Virus record (IMG/VR): IMGVR_UViG_3300030390_001481
Location: 1 to 22,981 of that record
Direction: 5' to 3' (one strand)
Length of the DNA stretch: 22,981 bases
Origin: a virus
A program made the position numbers and the translations under genes. The number at the start of each line of letters is the position of its first letter. Positions within the stretch are counted from its first letter, which is position 1. Below, piece after piece: positions 5,433-11,007 of this stretch. The notes under the pieces were generated by a model. It saw nothing but the letters and a program-made list of their open reading frames with translations. It was not told the DNA's origin and did no database searches.

Positions 5433-5458
5433 CAATAATTAAATTAAATTAAATTCAT

Positions 5459-7048
5459 ATGACATACATCCCCAAGACTTTAAGTTTTGACCAAGAAGGT
5501 AGATCAAAACTTATATCCGGAATCACTTCTATTTCTAAAACTGTTAAGAGTACGTTAGGCCCTTTAGGTAAGACTGTTTTATTAGAATCGCCAGAGCATA
5601 CATCAGGAATGACTATAACTAAAGATGGTGTTACTGTAGCAAGATCTATATTTTTAGATGATCCTATAGAAAACTTAGCGGTACAAATGATGAAGAGCGC
5701 AGCAGACAGGACTGCTAATACAGCAGGTGATGGAACAACAACGGCTATAGTTTTAACAGAAGCTATTGTGTTGGCGGGAGAAGAGTTTATAACTCCAAAG
5801 CATAATACCACAGAGGTTATTAGAAATATAAATGAAATAACTAAAGAAGCTTTGATAGGTATAAAAAAGAAATCTAAAAAAGTAACCAAAGAAAGATTGT
5901 TAGATGTTGCTTGTATATCAGCAAACAATGATAAAGATATTGGAAAGATTATTGCAAACGCTTATGAAAAGGTTGGTATAAATGGAATTGTAACAGTTGA
6001 GAGATCTAAATCATCTGATACATATGCGGAGGTTACAAACGGTTTAAAAATAGAGAGAGGATATTCATCTCCTTTATTTATAAATAATCAAAAGAAAGAC
6101 GAGTGTATTTTAGAAGACGTTAAGATTTTAGTTTGTGATGCTTCAATAGAAAACATATTGCAAATAGAAAATGTTCTTAAGCCAGTTATTAATAATGGGG
6201 ATAAGTTATTAATTATAGCTCCTTGTTCTGCTAACGTAATAAATACTTTAGCAGCTAACGTTGTTCGTAATGGTTTAAAGTTCTGTAATATTGCTCCACC
6301 TTCTTTTGGATATAAGACTCATGAGCTTATGCAAGATATAGCTTTAGCAGTAGGGGCTAAGTACTATTCAGAAAAAACTGGAGACGACTTAAGTTTAATT
6401 ATGCCAAAAGATTTAGGTCATGCTAATAAAATTATTTCTAATAATGAAAGTACCATAATATTAAAAGAAGATAATAATACTCCAGAACTTCAAATAAGAA
6501 TTAATGAATTGTTAGAAGCCAGAGATTCTAATGAAAAAAATGTAGATAGAAAATTTATTAACGAAAGAATAGCAAGTTTAGCTGGATCTATTGGTTGTAT
6601 TTATGTAGGAGGCAATAGTGATATTGAGCAAAAAGAAAAATTTGACCGAGTCGATGACTCGGTCTGTGCTGTAAGGTCAGCACTTGAAGAAGGGATTATA
6701 GCGGGAGGAGGAGTGTCTTTACTAAGAGCGTCAATACTTTTAGATAAAAACAAAAAAGCAAATGATGATAATTACAATGTAGCTAACTTAATTTTAAAAA
6801 CTGCATTACGATCTCCTATAAAACAAATTATAGATAACGGAGGTAAGGATTATGACAAAATAATTAATCATATATTTGACAAACCTTATAATACCGGTTA
6901 CGATTTGAAGAATGATAAGTATGGGGATATGTATAAGATGGGTGTTATTGATCCTTTAAAGGTAACAAAGAACGCTTTAACTAATGCAGTAAGTGTAGCA
7001 ACAACTATATTAAGTACAAATGCTATCGTAACAAATATAAGAGCATGA
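5459..7048 (+). CDS. groEL: Phage-encoded GroEL-type (group I) chaperonin, 529 aa
   Basis: Subunit of a ring-shaped ATP-driven protein-folding chamber in the cytoplasm. Full-length alignment to E. coli GroEL is evident from memory. Nucleotide-binding motifs are TLGPLGKTV (32-40), TKDGVTVAR (54-62) and AGDGTTTA (89-96), with catalytic Asp91 (E. coli D87) and Asp400 (E. coli D398) in DRVDD before EEGIIAGGG (410-418). The apical domain holds ERGYSSPLFIN (199-209) and LLIIAP. Differences from bacterial GroEL: it ends at TNIRA without the GGM-repeat tail, and apical groove positions change (E. coli L234 to Glu237, V263/V264 to Ala265/Ala266, Y203 to Leu206). It has its own promoter, and its stop overlaps groES by 4 nt. 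Both ATP-site aspartates are present, so it should be active. Likely client: a phage structural protein (inference). Confidence 0.97.
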   Translation: MTYIPKTLSFDQEGRSKLISGITSISKTVKSTLGPLGKTVLLESPEHTSGMTITKDGVTVARSIFLDDPIENLAVQMMKSAADRTANTAGDGTTTAIVLTEAIVLAGEEFITPKHNTTEVIRNINEITKEALIGIKKKSKKVTKERLLDVACISANNDKDIGKIIANAYEKVGINGIVTVERSKSSDTYAEVTNGLKIERGYSSPLFINNQKKDECILEDVKILVCDASIENILQIENVLKPVINNGDKLLIIAPCSANVINTLAANVVRNGLKFCNIAPPSFGYKTHELMQDIALAVGAKYYSEKTGDDLSLIMPKDLGHANKIISNNESTIILKEDNNTPELQIRINELLEARDSNEKNVDRKFINERIASLAGSIGCIYVGGNSDIEQKEKFDRVDDSVCAVRSALEEGIIAGGGVSLLRASILLDKNKKANDDNYNVANLILKTALRSPIKQIIDNGGKDYDKIINHIFDKPYNTGYDLKNDKYGDMYKMGVIDPLKVTKNALTNAVSVATTILSTNAIVTNIRA

Positions 7049-7302
7049 AGGCAATAGGAAAAAATGTTATCATACAACCAATAGAAGAAGAGATTAAAAC
7101 TAAGTCAGGTCTTCTATTAACAGCTACAGATGTAGATGGGTTTAGATATAAGAAAGGATTAGTAATAAAAGAAGGTACAGATGTCAAGTCAATCAAAAAA
7201 GATGATACTATCTATTATGATAAGTCTGCTGGGTTTAGCCTTCTTATCAATAATACTTCTTACACTATTATTACTGAGAGAGATGTCGTTGTTGTTTTAT
7301 AA
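7045..7302 (+). CDS. groES: Phage-encoded GroES-type co-chaperonin, 85 aa
   Basis: Lid of the GroEL chamber. It aligns with the GroES core: MKAIGKNVIIQPIEEE (E. coli MNIRPLHDRVIVKRKE), a mobile loop with the hydrophobic contact SGLLLTAT (E. coli GGIVLTGS), then KGLVIKEG, KKDDTIYYDK (E. coli VGDIVIFND) and ERDVVVVL (E. coli ESDILAIV). At 85 aa it is shorter than the usual 95-100. The missing part falls in the roof hairpin (E. coli residues about 45-60), as also reported for T4 gp31. It starts at the ATG inside the ATGA overlap with groEL, so it is translationally coupled and in the reverse of the bacterial groES-groEL order. Its last 32 nt overlap the convergent 7271-7711 gene. Confidence 0.92.
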   Translation: MKAIGKNVIIQPIEEEIKTKSGLLLTATDVDGFRYKKGLVIKEGTDVKSIKKDDTIYYDKSAGFSLLINNTSYTIITERDVVVVL

Positions 7303-7711
7303 ATTTATTGAGTTTCTTTATAGAGTTACGATAAAGCTTATCCGTATATGAAACGTCTTTTCTAAATAATGGATTTATATTAGCTGATTCTGCAATCTCT
7401 TCACCATTTAATTTTCTGTAAATATTTCTTGCTATAGTTCTACCGCCATGACTAAGTTCATATAGCGTAGTGTTTTTACCATAACCCTTTCTCCATACTT
7501 GCACATACCCTCTGCTTAGTAAAGAATCAAATCTATTTACATCCCAAGGCATTAATTCTGTGTACTCCATAAATTTACTTTTGTTAAAGTAATCTTCGCT
7601 ATACAAAAAAAGAATTAGATCAATATCAGGAGTAGAAATTTTGTATTTAGCCTTCGCCCAATACCTTATAACCCTCCAATATTTCATATAATCGTGGGAT
7701 ATTATAGTCAT
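7271..7711 (-). CDS. Winged-helix-like conserved phage protein, 146 aa
   Basis: Begins MTIISHDYMKYWRVIRYWAK. I choose the ATG at 7711. The frame extends to 7849, but the extra residues are hydrophobic, run across the promoter region and overlap the divergent gene. The order of helices and the wing-like GYVQVWRKGYGKNTTLYELS (69-87) followed by GGRTIARNIYRKLNGEEI is typical of a MarR-type winged helix and of a family I recall from Bacteroidota phages ('YWRV.R.WAK.KY ... LYELS..GR ... NPLF'). NPLFRKDVSYTDKLYRNSIK lies near the C-terminus. DNA binding is inference; there is no enzymatic motif. It is convergent with groES (32-nt overlap of 3' ends) and divergent from the 7744 gene. A palindrome (7727-7742) lies 16 bp upstream of its ATG, so autoregulation is plausible. 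Confidence 0.8.
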   Translation of the reverse strand: MTIISHDYMKYWRVIRYWAKAKYKISTPDIDLILFLYSEDYFNKSKFMEYTELMPWDVNRFDSLLSRGYVQVWRKGYGKNTTLYELSHGGRTIARNIYRKLNGEEIAESANINPLFRKDVSYTDKLYRNSIKKLNKFIKQQRHLSQ

Positions 7712-7722
7712 ATTATTATTTA

Positions 7723-7742
7723 TATCTTTGTAAAAATACAAA
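7723..7742 (+). promoter_or_regulatory. Promoter of the 7744 gene overlapping a palindromic operator
   Basis: TATCTTTG (7723-7730) fits TAnnTTTG. TTTGTA (7727-7732) and TACAAA (7737-7742) are a perfect inverted repeat with a 4-nt spacer, so the operator-like site covers half of the -7 box and the expected transcription start. The ATG at 7744 follows directly, so the leader would be only a few nucleotides. The dyad also faces the start of the winged-helix gene. Confidence 0.55.
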
Positions 7743-7743
7743 A

Positions 7744-7947
7744 ATGGAAATAGTAAAAGGCTCTGAAGAATATATATATTATATTCAAACAAATATTTTT
7801 CCTGACATAACAGTAGCGGACTATATAGGAACAATAGATTATAGAACACAAGTAGATATGTTAGATTCAGGTGAGCTGATAACGTATTCTGATGAGTATG
7901 TTAGAGAAAACATGAAAGAAAATGGCTACACATTAATAATACCTTAA
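7744..7947 (+). CDS. Hypothetical acidic small protein, 67 aa
   Basis: Acidic, Tyr-rich soluble protein (GSEEYIYYIQTN, TVADYIGTIDYRTQVDM, YSDEYVRENMKENGYTLIIP). No known motif, signal peptide or membrane segment. It is transcribed divergently from the winged-helix gene from a promoter overlapped by a palindrome, and is the first gene of the long rightward unit leading to the small-protein block and virion genes. An acidic protein of this size next to a DNA-binding protein could be an anti-regulator or DNA mimic, but the sequence gives no direct support. Confidence 0.7.
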   Translation: MEIVKGSEEYIYYIQTNIFPDITVADYIGTIDYRTQVDMLDSGELITYSDEYVRENMKENGYTLIIP

Positions 7948-8005
7948 GATTAAATACTTTACAAACATAAAAAACATTCTGACGTACTATGATCATCAGC
8001 CTTTA

Positions 8006-8365
8006 TTGTTTTGGTGGTGCGTATCAGATGTGTTTAATAATCAAGTTTTATGGAAGACCTATGATTATTTTTTAGAGGCAGGACAGCCTAATACATATTG
8101 GTTGTATTTAGTTTATTTAATATGTAGCATGGGTATTGTTGTTTCTTTAAACAATTTAAATTCACTTATAAAAATGATTTCAGTTTATTTAAGTTTGTAT
8201 TTGTTTTCTACAGTAAGATACTTATTAAATATGTTTTCAGAAATAGGTGATGAAATAACATTAGAAGACTTTAGAGCTTTATTTATAACAACATGGTATT
8301 TTAGTATGTGGGTATGGATACTTTTAAAACTTAAAAAAGAAAAATTGCATAGAAAATTATTATGA
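8006..8365 (+). CDS. Membrane protein with three predicted TM helices, 119 aa
   Basis: Hydrophobic helices at about residues 31-48 (YWLYLVYLICSMGIVVSL), 56-76 (KMISVYLSLYLFSTVRYLLN) and 92-108 (LFITTWYFSMWVWILLKL), followed by a basic cytoplasmic-looking tail (KLKKEKLHRKLL). The start is uncertain. TTG at 8006 is used here, but the frame continues upstream through residues reading ILTYYDHQPL, so an ATT at 7976 preceded by an A-rich leader could be the true start and would add 10 residues. It overlaps the next gene by 4 nt (ATGA). A role in lysis, superinfection exclusion or envelope modification is possible. There is no family match I can name. Confidence 0.7.
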   Translation: MFWWCVSDVFNNQVLWKTYDYFLEAGQPNTYWLYLVYLICSMGIVVSLNNLNSLIKMISVYLSLYLFSTVRYLLNMFSEIGDEITLEDFRALFITTWYFSMWVWILLKLKKEKLHRKLL

Positions 8366-8658
8366 GTGAAAACTTAACAAGCATTTTAATTACTGTAGTA
8401 ACTCTTATGTTTTCAGGAGGTGCCTGGAAGTTCTATGAATTTCTTGTAAAAAACAAACGAGAAAAAAATAAAGACCAAGAAGCAGAAAAAAGTATTTACA
8501 GAGATAGCTTGGTAAAGCGAGTAGAAAAACTTGAATCAGAAAAAGAAAAATGTTTACTATCTTTGTTAGAAATATCTAAAGAAGTATCAGCTCTTCGCGT
8601 ACGCTTAGAGTTTATAGAAAAAGAAAACGAAATATTAAAAATTAAACTACAGAAATAA
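8362..8658 (+). CDS. Single-TM coiled-coil protein, spanin- or holin-like, 98 aa
   Basis: N-terminal membrane helix at residues 7-27 (SILITVVTLMFSGGAWKFYE) followed by a long charged coiled coil (about 40-97) with regular L/V/E heptads (LVKRVEKLESEKEKCLLSLL, VRLEFIEKENEILKIKLQK). This architecture is common in Bacteroidota phage genomes. It resembles i-spanin-type or membrane-anchored scaffold proteins, but no Rz-family sequence signature is visible. Translation is coupled to both neighbours (ATGA with the gene before, TAATG with the gene after). Confidence 0.75.
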   Translation: MSENLTSILITVVTLMFSGGAWKFYEFLVKNKREKNKDQEAEKSIYRDSLVKRVEKLESEKEKCLLSLLEISKEVSALRVRLEFIEKENEILKIKLQK

Positions 8659-9026
8659 TGGCAAAAGTAACTATAAAATCTACGGATACAAAAAAAAACA
8701 AACTAACAGGAAGGACAAAGACTATAACAAGAAGTACAAGTTCTGACGGAACATCTTCTAAAACAATAGTGAAAAGAAGAAAAGACGGTAGTATTAAGAA
8801 GAATAAAACAATATATAAAGGGAAAAAAAGAGGTGACGGTAGTAAAGTAGTAACTAAGTTTAATAAAGCTGGCGCGAGTAAAACAAAAATAGTAAACAAA
8901 AGAGGGAAGACTTCTGAGGGAACTAAAGTAAAAAGATCGGTTTTAAAGTTTCCTAAGCTGATAACAAAAAAGAAGCGACAAAAAAGAACAGAAAAATTAG
9001 TTAAGAAAGGAAAAATGTCAAGATAA
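8658..9026 (+). CDS. Very basic small protein, 122 aa
   Basis: 44 of 122 residues are Lys or Arg and only 6 are Asp or Glu. Short beta-turn repeats of the form 'DGS/T-S/K-x-V/I-K' recur (SSDGTSSKTIVKR, KDGSIKKNKTIYK, GDGSKVVTKFNK), and the C-terminus is a Lys/Arg cluster (TKKKRQKRTEKLVKKG). This suggests a nucleic-acid-binding or condensing virion protein, not an enzyme. The start overlaps the previous stop by 1 nt (TAATG), and the next gene starts the same way. First of 13 small genes in a row. No domain recognised. Confidence 0.7.
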   Translation: MAKVTIKSTDTKKNKLTGRTKTITRSTSSDGTSSKTIVKRRKDGSIKKNKTIYKGKKRGDGSKVVTKFNKAGASKTKIVNKRGKTSEGTKVKRSVLKFPKLITKKKRQKRTEKLVKKGKMSR

Positions 9027-9217
9027 TGCATCAAGGTAAGAAACATAAAAAAAAGCCAAAAAAAAATGCATGGGATGGAGCGGAAGAAATTATTCCTACT
9101 CCTCCAGTTATAAAGAAACCAACAGCAGAAGAGATAGCCGCTTATAACTTGAGAATAAAAAAAAAGAAAGAAAAGAAGAAGACTAAAACAAAAATGAAAG
9201 TTAAAAAAAATGGCTAA
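9026..9217 (+). CDS. Lys-rich small protein, 63 aa
   Basis: 22 of 63 residues are basic, in two clusters (GKKHKKKPKKN at the N-terminus and IKKKKEKKKTKTKMKVKKNG at the C-terminus), joined by an acidic/proline hinge (DGAEEIIPTPPVIKKP). The start overlaps the previous stop by 1 nt (TAATG) and its end overlaps the next gene by 8 nt. Likely disordered and nucleic-acid binding. Unknown function. Confidence 0.65.
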   Translation: MHQGKKHKKKPKKNAWDGAEEIIPTPPVIKKPTAEEIAAYNLRIKKKKEKKKTKTKMKVKKNG

Positions 9218-9362
9218 AAAAGGAAGAACAGGAAAAAAAGTATGTTGGCAATATGGCGGAGGAAAATATTGTGGAACACTAATACCAAGTAGAGAAACGT
9301 CTACGCACAGATATGCGCGTACTGAAAATGGCAAAATTAAATCTTTACCTAAAAATAAATAG
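9210..9362 (+). CDS. Basic small protein with two Cys, 50 aa
   Basis: ATG at 9210 after an eight-A run, stop TAG at 9360-9362. It opens MAKKGRTGKKVCWQYGGGKY and then CGTLIPSRETSTHRYARTEN. Cys12 and Cys21 with a Gly-rich link could form a small hairpin or half of a metal site. Overlaps the previous gene by 8 nt and is followed after 2 nt by the next ATG. Its length makes it easy to miss. The codon pattern and the tight TAG/ATG packing match the neighbours. Confidence 0.65.
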   Translation: MAKKGRTGKKVCWQYGGGKYCGTLIPSRETSTHRYARTENGKIKSLPKNK

Positions 9363-9364
9363 AT

Positions 9365-9484
9365 ATGGCAAAAAAATTTAAAACACACAAGATGTGTAAG
9401 AAAGGGAAATGTATTAAGGTAACTTCTATGAAAGAACATTTTAAATTAAAAAAAGAAGGGTATACTCATTCTAAGAAAAAGTAA
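9365..9484 (+). CDS. Lys-rich peptide, 39 aa
   Basis: ATG at 9365, stop TAA at 9482-9484 overlapping the next ATG by 1 nt (TAATG). It reads MAKKFKTHKMCKKGKCIKVT followed by a basic helix ending HSKKK. Fourteen of 39 residues are Lys and there is no acidic residue except two Glu. The CKKGKC pair (11-16) recalls a CxxxxC turn. Probably soluble and nucleic-acid binding. Family unknown. Confidence 0.6.
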   Translation: MAKKFKTHKMCKKGKCIKVTSMKEHFKLKKEGYTHSKKK

Positions 9485-9777
9485 TGGCCGGCAGGACAAA
9501 GAAAGGTCAGATAAGAAAGACAACAGGTAAAGGAGGAAACTACCGATCTACAAAGTCTGGAGCTGGAATGACCAAGAAAGGAGTAGCTGCATATAGAAAA
9601 GCAAATCCAGGAAGTAAACTTAAGACTGCTGTAACAGGAAAAGCAAAGGCAGGAAGTAAAGATGCAGCAAGAAGAAAGTCTTTCTGTGCAAGAATGAAAG
9701 GAATGAAGGGGCCGTTAAAAGACAAGAAAGGAAGACCAACAAGAAAAGCAATGGCGTTAAGACGCTGGAGATGCTAA
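9484..9777 (+). CDS. DUF6321-type conserved phage protein, 97 aa
   Basis: The C-terminal motif SFCARMKGMKGPLKDKKGRP followed by TRKAMALRRWRC, together with the middle segment MTKKGVAAYRKANPGSKLKT, matches the DUF6321 pattern I know from marine and T4-like phages ('GL..KGR.AYNR..GS.LK ... RKSFCARM.G....D.KG.PTRKA.AL..W.C'). No function is established. It is strongly basic, with conserved Cys68 and Cys97. It shares MAGRTKK at its N-terminus with the 10431 gene. Overlaps the preceding gene by 1 nt (TAATG) and is followed by a new promoter (9790-9797). Confidence 0.85.
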   Translation: MAGRTKKGQIRKTTGKGGNYRSTKSGAGMTKKGVAAYRKANPGSKLKTAVTGKAKAGSKDAARRKSFCARMKGMKGPLKDKKGRPTRKAMALRRWRC

Positions 9778-9789
9778 AAAATTAATTAT

Positions 9790-9797
9790 TATATTTG
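9790..9797 (+). promoter_or_regulatory. Internal promoter in the small-gene block
   Basis: TATATTTG is an exact match to the TAnnTTTG -7 consensus. The ATG at 9802 follows 4 nt later, so the leader would be almost absent. Divides the block into 8658-9777 and 9802 onward. Confidence 0.5.
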
Positions 9798-9801
9798 CAC
9801 T

Positions 9802-9969
9802 ATGCCAAACATGACAAAGAAAGATTATAACAGCATTAACTTTAGCAATAAAGATATAGATAAGCTGTCACTAAAACAAATGAAGATTGCAAAATTAACA
9901 TCACCTTTTAATAAAATAACAGGAAGTGATTTAAAAGCATTAAGAAATAAAAAAAATAAAAACGCATAA
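9802..9969 (+). CDS. Small basic protein, 55 aa
   Basis: ATG at 9802, stop TAA at 9967-9969. Reads MPNMTKKDYNSINFSNKDID then KLSLKQMKIAKLTSPFNKIT and a basic C-terminus. Unlike its neighbours it has a mixed-charge amphipathic middle (KLSLKQMKIAKL), typical of a helix that binds a partner. An alternative start at Met4 is possible. No recognised family. Confidence 0.6.
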   Translation: MPNMTKKDYNSINFSNKDIDKLSLKQMKIAKLTSPFNKITGSDLKALRNKKNKNA

Positions 9970-9971
9970 CT

Positions 9972-10142
9972 ATGCCTACAGTAACACACAAGTGTCCCGA
10001 CACAGGGAAGACAATCAAAAGAACTTTTCCTTACAATGCTGTAGGGAAAGCACAAGCAGTAGAATTTGCCAAAACTATGAATGGATCTATAAAGAACAAT
10101 CCTAATTATGGTATGGAAAAGAAAACTCAATCAGGATATTAA
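9972..10142 (+). CDS. Small protein with HKCPDTGKTIKRTFPY motif, 56 aa
   Basis: ATG at 9972, stop at 10140-10142 overlapping the next ATG by 1 nt. The N-terminal part THKCPDTGKTIKRTFPYNAV could form two short strands with a Cys turn. The rest is AVGKAQAVEFAKTMNGSIKN, an amphipathic helix. The single Cys-Pro and the FPY element recall the C-terminus of the 10995 gene (RAFPYDK). Function unknown. Confidence 0.6.
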   Translation: MPTVTHKCPDTGKTIKRTFPYNAVGKAQAVEFAKTMNGSIKNNPNYGMEKKTQSGY

Positions 10143-10216
10143 TGGCAAAACCTACAATACCTAAAAAACCTACTACAAGACCTATCAAAAGAAAGATAAG
10201 GAGAGTAAAAAAGTAA
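10142..10216 (+). CDS. Tiny Pro/Lys/Arg peptide, 24 aa
   Basis: ATG at 10142 overlaps the preceding stop by 1 nt; stop TAA at 10214-10216. It reads MAKPTIPKKPTTRPIKRKIR and ends RVKK. Eleven of 24 residues are basic, with five Pro. A peptide this short is at the edge of what can be called a gene; the exact TAATG coupling is the main support. Cationic Pro-rich peptides of this kind can bind nucleic acid or the ribosome (inference). Confidence 0.45.
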   Translation: MAKPTIPKKPTTRPIKRKIRRVKK

Positions 10217-10236
10217 TAATTTTAAAAATAAAAAAA

Positions 10237-10428
10237 ATGCAAGGATATAATTCAAGACTTAACGAACATTTAGGAGCAAGCAACGGAAAGAAATCTCAAT
10301 CTATGAAAGACAGAAGAGATGAATCAAAGGCAATGTCAAAAAAAATGTATGGTCATTCCTATGGAGCTGATAAGTCTATGTCGTATAGACACACAGCAAA
10401 AATAGTAAGACACGATCATTTAAGATAA
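10237..10428 (+). CDS. Conserved small phage protein, 63 aa
   Basis: Begins MQGYNSRLNEHLGASNGKKS, then QSMKDRRDESKAMSKKMYGH and a His-containing basic C-terminus. The 'MQGYN.RL.E.LG ... QSMK.RRDESK.M' pattern is one I recall from small genes near the structural region of other phages, without known function. Charged and probably helical. Preceded by an A-rich leader (AAAATAAAAAAA). Confidence 0.7.
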   Translation: MQGYNSRLNEHLGASNGKKSQSMKDRRDESKAMSKKMYGHSYGADKSMSYRHTAKIVRHDHLR

Positions 10429-10430
10429 AT

Positions 10431-10631
10431 ATGGCCGGTAGAACTAAAAAAGATTTTCCAGAGATAAAGAAAAAAAATGAAGGGAAATTTACCTCTTGGG
10501 TAAAAAGCAATATGCCTAATAAAACTACTTGTGCAGCTGCTTCAGCTGTAATGAAAAATACAGATAAGTATTCTGAATCTGTTGTGAAGATGGCTAACTA
10601 TGCAAAAAACTTTGGTTGTAGTAAAGGTTAA
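10431..10631 (+). CDS. Conserved small phage protein, 66 aa
   Basis: Starts MAGRTKKDFPEIKKKNEGKF, sharing its first seven residues with the DUF6321-type protein at 9484. The body, TSWVKSNMPNKTTCAAASAV followed by MKNTDKYSESVVKMANYAKN and a terminal FGCSKG, is a pattern I associate with uncharacterised phage proteins ('KFT.WVK.NMP.K.TC.AAS..M ... YS.SVVKMANYAKNFGC'). Two Cys, probably helical, basic. It begins 2 nt after the 10237 gene stop. Confidence 0.7.
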   Translation: MAGRTKKDFPEIKKKNEGKFTSWVKSNMPNKTTCAAASAVMKNTDKYSESVVKMANYAKNFGCSKG

Positions 10632-10652
10632 GTATAATTTAAATTAAATATA

Positions 10653-10883
10653 ATGGCTAAAAAAACAAAAGTAAAAGGAAAAAGAAAAAATTTATTAAAA
10701 ACAGATCCTATACCTGCAAATAATTTATCATATGAGGATAAAGTAAATTTAAACAGCACAGTAAAAACTATAGAAAAAGTAGAAGAAAAAAAAATCGAAG
10801 AAGAAGCTCCTATAAAAACTTATGCAACGGGTAGACCAATGACTGCTTTTAATAATAGAGTTCGTACTGATCAAACAAACTAA
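10653..10883 (+). CDS. Basic/acidic block protein, 76 aa
   Basis: Lys/Arg cluster at the N-terminus (AKKTKVKGKRKNLLK), acidic patch in the middle (EKVEEKKIEEEAPIKTYATG), then RPMTAFNNRVRTDQTN. The opposite-charge blocks suggest an extended protein that binds both nucleic acid and a basic partner. AT-rich leader with ATTTAAATTAAA and no Shine-Dalgarno sequence. Family unknown. Confidence 0.65.
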   Translation: MAKKTKVKGKRKNLLKTDPIPANNLSYEDKVNLNSTVKTIEKVEEKKIEEEAPIKTYATGRPMTAFNNRVRTDQTN

Positions 10884-10887
10884 AAAA

Positions 10888-11007
10888 ATGAAAGAAAAAT
10901 TAATATCTTTGTATCACTATTTATTATGTAGCTGGAATAGCTTAATGAGATTTTTAACAATAGTAGTAGACAAATGTCCAAACGATAAATGTTCATGCAA
11001 AATTTAA
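10888..11007 (+). CDS. Small Cys-rich membrane-like peptide, 39 aa
   Basis: ATG at 10888 after an A-run, stop TAA at 11005-11007. It reads MKEKLISLYHYLLCSWNSLM then RFLTIVVDKC followed by PNDKCSCKI. The first 28 residues form one amphipathic or membrane-associating helix, and a KCPNDKCSCK cluster with three Cys in eight residues sits at the C-terminus, suitable for disulfide or metal binding. It is the only hydrophobic member of the small-gene block. It overlaps the 10995 gene by 13 nt. Confidence 0.6.
   Translation: MKEKLISLYHYLLCSWNSLMRFLTIVVDKCPNDKCSCKI

Larger units (their letters stand above)
5112..5458 (+). promoter_or_regulatory. groEL upstream control region
   Basis: This 347-bp gap without a gene holds, in order: an intrinsic terminator (5144-5174), a block of 11-bp-phased TATGTCGCG-type repeats (5180-5234), a 13-bp palindrome ATTGATAATCAAT (5263-5275), an isolated TATGTCACA (5301-5309), an inverted perfect copy CGCGACATA (5395-5403), the groEL -7 box (5425-5432) and a TTAAATTAAATT-type leader up to the ATG at 5459. 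This density of sites before one gene pair implies tight regulation of the chaperonin. No coding frame is supported. Confidence 0.6.

Noticed and set aside
5455-5928. 157-codon minus-strand frame inside groEL
   Set aside because: Shadow of groEL, whose motifs are complete in the plus frame.
7712-7849. N-terminal extension of the winged-helix gene to 7849
   Set aside because: The extra 46 residues are hydrophobic, overlap the divergent gene and promoter, and do not fit a DNA-binding protein. The ATG at 7711 has a normal leader.
7989-8075. 28-codon frame starting at ATG 7989
   Set aside because: Out of frame with the membrane protein, which has clear transmembrane periodicity; no conservation signal or coupling.
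8642-9439. 265-codon open frame on the minus strand
   Set aside because: Almost entirely Phe/Leu/Ser/Val, the mirror of the Lys-rich plus-strand genes beneath it. Those have tight stop/start coupling and a recognisable family (DUF6321-type) in the same block.
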